10,700 nt of DNA from Thermoprotei archaeon (lineage in GTDB: Archaea > Thermoproteota > Thermoprotei_A > Sulfolobales > Ignisphaeraceae), in contig QMXA01000010.1 in the NCBI GenBank assembly GCA_003661905.1, positions 1 to 10,700 on the forward strand. The letters run 5' to 3'. A program made the translations under genes and the position numbers. Shown here in pieces: positions 1-6,170 of this stretch; the stretch's first letter is position 1; each line of letters opens with the position of its first letter. A model generated the notes under the pieces. That model was not told where the DNA came from. It searched no databases and saw nothing but the letters and a program-made list of their open reading frames with translations.

Positions 1-47
1 AAGAAAAGATTATGGAGATTCTTGAGTCTGAAGCTACTCCCTGGTAA
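1..47 (+). CDS. Possible 3' end of a forward gene (partial)
   Basis: The frame beginning at position 3 is open to a TAA at 45-47 and reads EKIMEILESEATPW, a mixed-charge tail that looks more protein-like than the other two forward frames. If real, this gene converges on the reverse-strand membrane-protein gene and overlaps its last codons by 14 bases. Convergent overlaps of this kind also occur at 6167-6170 in this window. Only about 15 residues are visible, so no function can be given and the frame could be fortuitous. Confidence 0.3.
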   Translation, partial: EKIMEILESEATPW

Positions 48-648
48 TTCTATCTATAGCTTCAATACATAACATGGCAATAAGTCCAAAGAGAATAATA
101 GCTGAACCCCAGGGAACTAACCAAGATAGTAATGAAATACCTATTAGCACTAATAGAGATAGAGCAAGGTACTTCATGTATTTCGAAATCCAGTATGCAT
201 GTTTGGTGAATATCATTATAAAGTAAATTGAGTAAAGCGCAGCAACAAGAACGATTATAGATACAGTACCCATATCTAACTGCGAACAGAGTTTCATATG
301 TTCAAAACCCCATTTAAGCGTGTTGAAAGTACTATAATCAATTACTAATAAATAAGCAATATTAAAGAATATTAAGGATAGAATAGGTATCTTTATATAA
401 CCTAAACTAACACCTAGTAATAAAGCTATTAACATTAACATCATCTGAGAAGGATTAGTAAGTGAGTATATTGTTGCTATCAACAACCCTAGAATTATGA
501 ATATTTTGCGAGGTATTATACATAGTAGTGTAACTATTGAAAATAATATATAATGTAAGTTAAACACTTGTGAAACACTAATTATATATAGAAAAGATAG
601 TACGATAGAAATCTTAATAATATAAAATCTAAATGAAGTATTATTCAA
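34..648 (-). CDS. Polytopic membrane protein of the DUF58/transglutaminase operon, function unknown
   Basis: This is a 204-residue, very hydrophobic protein with about seven or eight predicted membrane segments (roughly residues 8-26, 31-46, 48-63, 69-84, 87-104, 128-147, 160-178 and 181-196). It ends in a short charged tail (EAIDRITRE). I do not recognise a family. The start is a TTG at 648, supported by a GGTGA site seven bases upstream; no in-frame ATG is near. It overlaps the 3' end of the DUF58 gene by 8 bases, so it is probably translationally coupled and is the last visible gene of the four-gene operon. Membrane proteins commonly accompany DUF58 and transglutaminase-like proteins, so an integral-membrane partner is a reasonable inference. 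There is no catalytic motif to point to a reaction. Confidence 0.8.
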   Translation of the reverse strand: MNNTSFRFYIIKISIVLSFLYIISVSQVFNLHYILFSIVTLLCIIPRKIFIILGLLIATIYSLTNPSQMMLMLIALLLGVSLGYIKIPILSLIFFNIAYLLVIDYSTFNTLKWGFEHMKLCSQLDMGTVSIIVLVAALYSIYFIMIFTKHAYWISKYMKYLALSLLVLIGISLLSWLVPWGSAIILFGLIAMLCIEAIDRITRE

Positions 649-1828
649 GACCTTTCACCACTTCAACTATATAACCTATTTTCTTTAGCTTATCAATAGC
701 AGAATATAGTTCTTTACTTTCTTCCTCAACTATTTTATGAATTAAATCCCTAAAGTCTCTCGGTAGATAATTAGTTGCTGAGGGGGGCTTGGGTTCAATA
801 GCTATTACATATATTCCTTTTATCTCTGTACTTTCTAGTATTTCTCTAAGTTTGAGTAGTGAATCTGAGACTGTGATTATCACTGTATTTATCTCTCTAT
901 ATTTCAATTTTTCAATCCAGTTCTTAATGTAATAAGTGTCTATAGAATTGCATAGTGCTTGGTATATCTTTGATAAGTATTCATGTATTTGATTATTAAT
1001 GCTTAACCACTCAGTGTCTAGAATTTGAGTGCTTGGCACAATAATTCTAATTCTATATTTATTTAACTTGGCATAGTATAATGTATTATAAATAGCTGCT
1101 TCCATAAATAGCTTCACCATATCTGAGATGCAATACCACATACTGGGAATTGCCAATACTACAAATCTATCTTTGAATTTTAATTGACTTTCGGCACTAA
1201 ATACTTTTATGCGTAAACCACCAGGCATAAGAAAACTCTTCGGTATTATCAATTTGAAATCATCACCAATTACGTAAGGTCTTACTCTATCAATTACAGG
1301 TTCCATATATCCTGTGGTTGCTACTTTCAATTCTTTAGATTTAATAGGTATTGGTATATGAGGAGATGGAGTTATCGTTACTGAAGTTTTAATAGGAACC
1401 CTAAGCTCCTTAATAGCGAGACCTAGTGGATGGTGAAGAACTATATAGACATAGTTCCAAATAATTTGAGGTCTGAATGCTCTTATACTATACTTAAGAA
1501 CTAATCTTCCATCACTACCAGTAACTCTATTTATACAATATGATCCTCCCTCTAGAACTGAACCGAGAGGTAGTTCATCACAAACTTCAACATTTGTATA
1601 AGGCTCTGTGTTTATGAGTAATTCAATACTTACCCTATTACTCTTATTACTTGTATGAGTAATTCTATTCACATATACCTTCGGTTTCCAAAACAGCATA
1701 GAGAGCAGAATTGTAAGTGTAGATATTGCTAAAGGTAAAGAAACAATTATCGTAAGTCCTATGGAGAGCACTATGAATAAAGCAAGCAATAGAACTGAAA
1801 TAATTATTTTCCCTATTCTAGTCAGCAT
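641..1828 (-). CDS. DUF58 family protein with degenerate von Willebrand A-like (MIDAS) motif
   Basis: A 395-residue protein with two N-terminal membrane segments (about residues 7-28 and 29-46), then a beta-rich extracytoplasmic or linker part and a cytoplasmic DUF58/vWA-like domain. The DUF58 signature R-x-Y-x-x-G-D-D is present at residues 183-190 (RPYVIGDD). The stretch after it, usually R-x-I-x-W-x-x-S-A-R, is altered to KLIIPKSFL. The expected MIDAS strand (D-x-S-x-S) aligns with VVLAIPSM at about 223-230 and lacks the Asp. The family is known beside MoxR ATPases and transglutaminases, where it is thought to bind partners through the vWA fold. The start chosen is ATG 1828, which has GGAAGTGA just upstream; a GTG at 1837 would add three residues but has a weak ribosome site. 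The gene starts one base after the preceding gene's stop and overlaps the next by 8 bases. Confidence 0.8.
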   Translation of the reverse strand: MLTRIGKIIISVLLLALFIVLSIGLTIIVSLPLAISTLTILLSMLFWKPKVYVNRITHTSNKSNRVSIELLINTEPYTNVEVCDELPLGSVLEGGSYCINRVTGSDGRLVLKYSIRAFRPQIIWNYVYIVLHHPLGLAIKELRVPIKTSVTITPSPHIPIPIKSKELKVATTGYMEPVIDRVRPYVIGDDFKLIIPKSFLMPGGLRIKVFSAESQLKFKDRFVVLAIPSMWYCISDMVKLFMEAAIYNTLYYAKLNKYRIRIIVPSTQILDTEWLSINNQIHEYLSKIYQALCNSIDTYYIKNWIEKLKYREINTVIITVSDSLLKLREILESTEIKGIYVIAIEPKPPSATNYLPRDFRDLIHKIVEEESKELYSAIDKLKKIGYIVEVVKGLE

Positions 1829-1829
1829 T

Positions 1830-2207
1830 CTATTCACTTCCGCAAAGCCTTGTTAATTTCTTAAAGTGCTTAGCGGCTTCTTCTATATCTATAGACCCTT
1901 TATAGAAACTCATTAACTTCTTATAATGATATATAGCTTTGATAACCTTTGGATTACTTATATGTTTCAATATAGATAAGTATATATACCTTGATTCTCC
2001 TAGTTTCTCAATACCTAGTTTTTCAAGGCACTTGATACTTTCACTAATTACCAATTCAGCTAAGCTCTTAACTTCGCCTTTATCAACTATTTGAATATTA
2101 GCTAGGTAATTATGGAATTTCCTAGGTTTTGTCCTTATTATACGACCCAAGACTAATAAGAGTAGTATTAGAATACCTAGAATCATTACAAGTTCAATAC
2201 CATTCAC
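1830..2207 (-). CDS. Small single-pass membrane protein, function unknown
   Basis: A 125-residue protein. Residues about 5-22 form one hydrophobic segment (IELVMILGILILLLLVLG), followed by basic residues (RIIRTKPRK), so the remaining 100 residues are predicted to be cytoplasmic by the positive-inside rule. The soluble part is mostly helical and ends with KKLTRLCGSE. I do not recognise the family. The start is GTG at 2207, with a GGTG site seven bases before it; the nearby ATG at 2203 is out of frame and closes at once. The gene overlaps the end of the transglutaminase gene by 14 bases and its stop sits one base before the DUF58 start, so it is firmly embedded in the operon. It is probably an accessory subunit of the same membrane assembly, by context only. 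Confidence 0.8.
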   Translation of the reverse strand: MNGIELVMILGILILLLLVLGRIIRTKPRKFHNYLANIQIVDKGEVKSLAELVISESIKCLEKLGIEKLGESRYIYLSILKHISNPKVIKAIYHYKKLMSFYKGSIDIEEAAKHFKKLTRLCGSE

Positions 2208-3897
2208 GGCTTTTCACCATCTTCGTGACTTTTCTATACCTAGCCCAGAATTCTCTGAGAATCTCATGACTCCTCTTCCTAGCACTATACCTGAGTTTTT
2301 CATAAATATCAGTAAGTGTCTTGAGTTCTTCACTTAAACTTAGAGAAGTGAATCTAGCTATTGCCTCAGTCACTTCCCTGGGTGTCTTAGAAGGTCTTAG
2401 CTCTATATCGTATTTCTTAGCAAGAGATATAAGAAGCAATTTGAAGGCTTTTACATAGTCTTTTCTAAGTAGAGCTAGCAAGTACTTAAATCTATTACTA
2501 ATTCCACTTAATATATCACTAAGCATGTAAAGAGGTATTATGGCAATGAGCATACATCCTAACACGCTGTATCTAAACATCTCTATCTCTCTTTGAGTTG
2601 TTTCATTTCCTACCTGATAACCTAGCAATTCCTCTTGAAGTAATCTACCAGGAGGTCTTCTACTAGTTGGAGGAGTTGAAATTTGTACACTTCCCATTGA
2701 GAGGAGCGAAAAGACATCAACAAATTCATTAGTTGTAGGAGTGGGGTCATAGGGAATCCATCCGAACTCCGGTATGTATATCTCAACCCATGCATGGGTT
2801 GAAAGAACAACTACTCTCTCCGATGATGAGAGTGGCTGAGATCTATATGTATATGGGGTTAGCCAATTAGCTAAATACCCAATTGCTAATCTTGCCTTAA
2901 TTCCCATCGCTCTTAGTAAAACTGCAGCAGCACTTGCATAGTGAACACAAACACCTCTATGACCTTCAAAGAGGACCCAATCTACCACATCAACATTTCT
3001 TGGAATAGATAGCTCTGTACTGTACTCTATTACGCTATGCAAAACACTTGTAAGGATTGATAGAAGCTCTTTGAGGCTGCGTTTTCTATATGAGAGATAA
3101 AGCTGTTGAGCAAGAGCTTTGACTCTTTTTGTGGTTTCATTCATTTGACTATATTTAGCTATATCACTAACTTTAAGATATTCGAATATCTGTGCATACC
3201 ACTGAGAATCTATTGATTGTTGGAAGAGAATTAGTTCTAAATACCTCTTGTACTTAGTTGGTTTTAGAGCTAAATACCTCAAATCACTATCAAGAATTAC
3301 TTGGGCTCTTGTATTATCTTCATATATAGGTACTGAATACAGTATAAACCTTTCCTTATCTCCATTAACTGTTAAGAGAGGGGGCATTGGTAATACTATA
3401 AATTCTCCAAGCCTTGGTAATACATTGATATCTACTATTAGTAATGTATGCTGATCTGTTATTATGTGCTCTAGTATTTTTCCATCGATAATTATTTTTG
3501 TTAAATTGTCATAGCGATAGTACTCAACATCGAGTATCTCTGGTTTAAGATCCTTACTCAAAACCCATTTCGAACCTCTATACTCATCAAGTGATATTAA
3601 TTTCATTCTACTCAGTGAAGCACCTCTACCTTGAGCTATGACTTCTCTTGATTCTAAACGATTACTTATAGCTAAGTTCACCTCTGAAGCTGTTACTATG
3701 ACACTTCTATTACTTCTTGAAGCTTCCCTTGCAGGGACCATGACTGCTTGTACTGGAGCTCTCCCAGTAGCTCCAGAATATTGAGAACCAAGTCCTAAAA
3801 GACCGAGAGCTCCACCAGTAAATGAGGAAGGTATGTTGTAAATCACTACGCCCAGTATTAGGGCAAGAATGAGTACAGCTAAGTAGTATCTGAGCAC
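2194..3897 (-). CDS. Membrane-anchored transglutaminase-like protein with DUF4129-like tail
   Basis: About 567 residues. One membrane segment lies near the N-terminus (residues 5-21) and another near 442-460, with a large domain outside the membrane between them. The transglutaminase-like core is clear: GVCVHYASA with catalytic Cys317, STHAWVEIY with His368, and YDPTPT with Asp384, so the papain-like triad is intact. The segment after the core is Thr/Pro-rich, as in a linker. The cytoplasmic tail contains TPREV and LTDIYEKLRYSA, resembling the DUF4129 domain that usually ends such proteins. The family may act as a protease or amidase-like enzyme at the cell surface; the substrate is unknown. 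It is the first gene of the operon. I prefer GTG 3897, which has GGTG six bases upstream, over GTG 3906, where that GGTG would itself be the start. Confidence 0.88.
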   Translation of the reverse strand: MLRYYLAVLILALILGVVIYNIPSSFTGGALGLLGLGSQYSGATGRAPVQAVMVPAREASRSNRSVIVTASEVNLAISNRLESREVIAQGRGASLSRMKLISLDEYRGSKWVLSKDLKPEILDVEYYRYDNLTKIIIDGKILEHIITDQHTLLIVDINVLPRLGEFIVLPMPPLLTVNGDKERFILYSVPIYEDNTRAQVILDSDLRYLALKPTKYKRYLELILFQQSIDSQWYAQIFEYLKVSDIAKYSQMNETTKRVKALAQQLYLSYRKRSLKELLSILTSVLHSVIEYSTELSIPRNVDVVDWVLFEGHRGVCVHYASAAAVLLRAMGIKARLAIGYLANWLTPYTYRSQPLSSSERVVVLSTHAWVEIYIPEFGWIPYDPTPTTNEFVDVFSLLSMGSVQISTPPTSRRPPGRLLQEELLGYQVGNETTQREIEMFRYSVLGCMLIAIIPLYMLSDILSGISNRFKYLLALLRKDYVKAFKLLLISLAKKYDIELRPSKTPREVTEAIARFTSLSLSEELKTLTDIYEKLRYSARKRSHEILREFWARYRKVTKMVKSREWY

Positions 3898-3955
3898 ACG
3901 AAGCACCTAGATCTACTATGCTTAGGAGATCTATAGGGTGTACGCAAAATGCAGG

Positions 3956-3984
3956 TATAAACTATTTATCTAAGCTTATAAAAA
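3956..3984. promoter_or_regulatory. Candidate divergent TATA boxes for the transglutaminase operon and the C/D RNA
   Basis: TATAAA at 3956-3961 reads GTTTATAC on the reverse strand. With the usual archaeal spacing of about 26 bases, a forward transcript would begin near 3985, some ten bases before the C box at 3995. A reverse transcript would begin near 3932, giving a 35-base leader to GTG 3897. A second, more consensus-like box CTTATAAAAA at 3975-3984 would place a forward start inside the RNA, so it fits the reverse direction better. These are predictions from spacing alone. Confidence 0.4.
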
Positions 3985-3988
3985 TAAT

Positions 3989-4048
3989 ACGTGAATGATG
4001 ACCCTTTCATGCTCTGAAAAATGATGATACGGACCGCAACTGAGTTAA
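3989..4048 (+). ncRNA. Archaeal C/D box sRNA (2'-O-methylation guide)
   Basis: All four boxes are present with canonical spacing. The C box is ATGATGA at 3995-4001, the D' guide is 12 nt at 4002-4013, and the D' box is CTGA at 4014-4017. A 3-nt spacer follows, then the C' box ATGATGA at 4021-4027, a 12-nt D guide at 4028-4039, and the D box CTGA at 4040-4043. C to D is 49 nt, a normal archaeal size, and the symmetric C/D and C'/D' motifs with a 3-nt spacer fit the dual L7Ae/Nop5/fibrillarin particle. The gene outline given adds a few flanking bases. By the D+5 rule the guides would direct methylation of a U in a target containing AGCAUGAAAGGG and a G in UUGCGGUCCGUA. The strand is set by the box order; the RNA lies between divergent genes. 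Confidence 0.9.
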
Positions 4049-4069
4049 ATTCTGAGGTCTGAATTAACT
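4043..4069 (+). other. Hairpin abutting the D box of the C/D RNA
   Basis: AGTTAAATTC (4043-4052) pairs with GAATTAACT (4061-4069) as a nine-base-pair stem with one bulged A and an eight-base loop. It begins at the last base of the D box. The loop side includes two more CTGA copies (4052-4055 and 4059-4062). It might act in 3' end processing or termination of the RNA. The stem is AT-rich, so its stability at high temperature is doubtful. Confidence 0.4.
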
Positions 4070-4139
4070 AAATAGTAGTACCGTTTAAGAATGATATCGA
4101 AGAATTATAGATTTAACTACATACTAAGGAAGAATCGAG

Positions 4140-4556
4140 GTGTGTGATACGGATCTTAATATTGCGATACTATTTTTCGAAAAAGCTAGAGAGTCTATGA
4201 AGAGAGCTAAGATGCTTAAATCAAGTACTAATTGTATTGGGTTTCTCAAAGAATCTAAGAATTCATTCATACTCATAGCCCGTACATTATTAGCTCTTAG
4301 AAATATTGATGTCCAAGGAATATGGAACCCTCAAGATCTCTCATCGATCGTAGAGAAGATAGAGCCTAGAGCTAAGGGTATACATGAGAGATCTGTAGCT
4401 GCAGATATGGCTGAGAATGCTTATCAAGATCTTTGTAAAGCAGCTAACTTATATCTAGAGCTCTCAGAAAAACTTCTACAAACAATTAAGTCCATAAAAT
4501 CACATCTCACTATAAATAACAATGTACCCATAGGCTATAATTTGAGGGAGAAGTAA
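4140..4556 (+). CDS. Small helical protein coupled to a radical SAM gene, function unknown
   Basis: A 138-residue protein. The sequence is predicted to be nearly all alpha-helical: residues 5-27, 32-56, 66-76 and 84-122, followed by a short unstructured tail (NNNVPIGYNLREK). The four-helix pattern and the segment around residues 36-55 (ESKNSFILIARTLLALRN) are reminiscent of HEPN-type helical bundles, but the HEPN R-x4-6-H motif is not clearly present, so I do not assign that family. There is no membrane segment. The start is GTG 4140, with AAGGA at 4126-4130 upstream. The GAGGTG that overlaps the start codon would suit a slightly later start, but none is in frame. Its TAA stop shares a base with the next ATG (TAATG), so the product is probably made together with the radical SAM enzyme and may assist it. 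Confidence 0.7.
   Translation: MCDTDLNIAILFFEKARESMKRAKMLKSSTNCIGFLKESKNSFILIARTLLALRNIDVQGIWNPQDLSSIVEKIEPRAKGIHERSVAADMAENAYQDLCKAANLYLELSEKLLQTIKSIKSHLTINNNVPIGYNLREK
4544..4550 (+). promoter_or_regulatory. Strong Shine-Dalgarno site of the radical SAM gene
   Basis: GAGGGAG lies five bases before the ATG at 4556, inside the last codons of the upstream gene. It fixes the start and supports coupled translation. Confidence 0.7.
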
Positions 4557-5455
4557 TGAGTTATCAAGTAATAAAGCCCTTTGATCCATGGAGATCTCCT
4601 CTATGTACATGTCCTATTAAGTGGTCATTAAACCCTTATACTGGCTGTGGTCATAGATGTATTTATTGCTATGTTACAAGCTATGTTCCAAAACACTATG
4701 TTCCTAGAGTTAAGAGTAATTTAATTAGGAGAATTTTGAAGGATTTGAGGAAAATTCCCAGAGGAGCAATAATATCTATAAGTAATAGTAGTGATCCATA
4801 TACACCTCCAGAATCGAAGTTGGAGATAACTCGTGAGATTCTTAAAATCCTACTTAAGAGCGGTTTAAAGATTCAATTAATAACAAAATCCGACTTAATT
4901 CTAAGAGATCTAGATATACTTAGTAAAGGCATAGGACGTGTTGTAGTAGCTATAACAATAACTACCCTGAATAAAAGACTAGCGAAACTAATAGAACCCT
5001 ATGCACCACCTCCACTTCATAGACTTAAAGCTATTAAGTTACTATCGAAGAAAGGAATTCCTGTTATAGCTAGAATAGATCCAATAATTCCCTACATAAA
5101 TTCAGACTCCGATAGTATCGAGGAATTAGTTGCTGAGGTAGCGAAAGCTGGCGTAGTACAAGTAACCTCATCTACCTATAAAGCTAAGTATGATAATTTG
5201 TCTAGAATAAAAAAGATCTTTCCTTATCTTGCGGAGAAATTTGATTACATATATAAGGAGAAGGGCATGAGGGTGCATGGATATATGTATTTAAGTAGAG
5301 ATCATAGAGAGAAGTTACTCAAAGTAGTTAAGGAAGCTGCAGAGAAATGGGGTTTAGTATTTGAAACATGTCGTGAAGGATTAACACACCTTAATACGCC
5401 GGGCTTTCACTGCGATGGCTCAACATTCTTCTTCACTCCATGTAATATTGATTGA
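4556..5455 (+). CDS. Radical SAM protein, COG1533 (SplB/Rv2578c-like)
   Basis: A 299-residue protein. The radical SAM cluster motif C-x3-C-x2-C is at Cys31, Cys35 and Cys38 in the family-typical context NPYTGCGHRCIYCY. A second family signature follows at about residues 79-88 (SISNSSDPYTPPE region), and the length suits a single TIM-barrel domain. This is the group distantly related to spore photoproduct lyase and common in archaea, with no settled substrate. It uses a [4Fe-4S] cluster to cleave S-adenosylmethionine to a 5'-deoxyadenosyl radical. Further cysteines at 17, 19, 272, 286 and 296 (FHCDGS, TPCNID) may be catalytic or bind another ligand; CxC at 17-19 is close to the cluster loop. 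It is co-transcribed with the small helical protein (1-base overlap). A spore-DNA repair role is not implied, since archaea do not sporulate. Confidence 0.88.
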   Translation: MSYQVIKPFDPWRSPLCTCPIKWSLNPYTGCGHRCIYCYVTSYVPKHYVPRVKSNLIRRILKDLRKIPRGAIISISNSSDPYTPPESKLEITREILKILLKSGLKIQLITKSDLILRDLDILSKGIGRVVVAITITTLNKRLAKLIEPYAPPPLHRLKAIKLLSKKGIPVIARIDPIIPYINSDSDSIEELVAEVAKAGVVQVTSSTYKAKYDNLSRIKKIFPYLAEKFDYIYKEKGMRVHGYMYLSRDHREKLLKVVKEAAEKWGLVFETCREGLTHLNTPGFHCDGSTFFFTPCNID

Positions 5456-5510
5456 TAAGCTTCATAAAATAAATTTGCTTCTTAAGAGACTTATTTAACA
5501 GTGATAAATA

Positions 5511-6170
5511 TTGGGGCTCTATATAAAAGCTAAGATAATGAAGAAATATCAGAAATTGATGTTTGCATGGCTACCTATAGCAGTAGTTGAATTTGAGAAC
5601 TGTTTGCTGGATGAAAAATTCATAATTGATTGCTGTATATCTGGTATTATTAAATCTCCCCTAGCTCGATTACTCTTAATAAAGAAGTTACCAAAGAAGA
5701 CAGAGCTGTCATTAGTACCCAGTATTGATGCATTGAAATTTGACAGAGATGAATGCTCACCTAAAATATTTATTCAAGATCTCGAGAACCTATGGCTTGC
5801 TACAAAGAGTAATGAACCTTATTCCGAAAAGTCATGGGCAGAGGTTTTTGAACCATCGAGATGGGTTTTGTCAAGAATATTATCTCCCTCTAAATGGATT
5901 CTAGGTAAAATGGAGAATTTGCCAATGAGCATAAGTGCAGATATCTCTAGGAGCCTAGTTAAAGGGATGCTAAAGCAGTTATGCATAGATAAGGGACTGC
6001 AGATAAGATCCTGGACAAAAGCATTCATGCTTATAGGGATTGATGCTCAGAAGAATAAAGTATATATCTTTCTAGGAGATAAAGTTATAAGAAGTGAAGC
6101 CCATGAGAGATACATATTTAGAAATCCTGATGTTGAAAATGTGTTTAGATCTAAGTTAAGATATCTTTAA
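5511..6170 (+). CDS. Unrecognised soluble protein with a duplicated PS[RK]W motif
   Basis: A 219-residue protein whose family I do not recognise. There is no clear signal peptide and no convincing membrane helix; residues 17-26 are only briefly hydrophobic. Residues 114-134 contain two tandem copies of a ten-residue motif, EPSRWVLSRI and SPSKWILGKM, joined by one residue. The last 60 residues alternate strand-like stretches (AFMLIGIDA, KVYIFLGDKV), suggesting a small alpha/beta C-terminal domain. The start is uncertain. TTG 5511 has GTGA upstream (5501-5504), but ATG at 5538 or 5559 is possible, and a TATA-like CTATATAAAA at 5518-5527 would put a transcript start beyond 5538. The gene is 55 bases after the radical SAM gene, so it may or may not belong to that operon. 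Its TAA interlocks with the TAA of the convergent oppF-like gene. Confidence 0.7.
   Translation: MGLYIKAKIMKKYQKLMFAWLPIAVVEFENCLLDEKFIIDCCISGIIKSPLARLLLIKKLPKKTELSLVPSIDALKFDRDECSPKIFIQDLENLWLATKSNEPYSEKSWAEVFEPSRWVLSRILSPSKWILGKMENLPMSISADISRSLVKGMLKQLCIDKGLQIRSWTKAFMLIGIDAQKNKVYIFLGDKVIRSEAHERYIFRNPDVENVFRSKLRYL
6167..6170. other. Interlocked convergent stop codons
   Basis: The palindrome TTAA supplies TAA stops on both strands: 6168-6170 for the forward gene and 6169-6167 for the reverse ABC gene. There is no room for a terminator between the two genes, so the transcripts must overlap or end within each other's coding sequence. Confidence 0.9.

Noticed and set aside
3975..3984. CTTATAAAAA as the promoter of the C/D RNA
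   Set aside because: A start 26 bases downstream would fall near 4006, inside the RNA. TATAAA at 3956-3961 fits better.
4028..4039. D guide pairing to the CGGUCC of the bacterial 23S sequence AACGGUCCUAAGG
   Set aside because: Only six continuous pairs, and archaeal rRNA is recalled to differ there, so the match is too weak to claim.
4140..4556. Small helical protein as a HEPN toxin
   Set aside because: No R-x4-6-H catalytic motif and no nucleotidyltransferase (MNT) partner gene beside it; the neighbour is a radical SAM enzyme.
4556..5455. Radical SAM protein as a true spore photoproduct lyase
   Set aside because: It shares only the broad COG1533 signature; archaea do not form spores, so the DNA-repair name would overstate the evidence.
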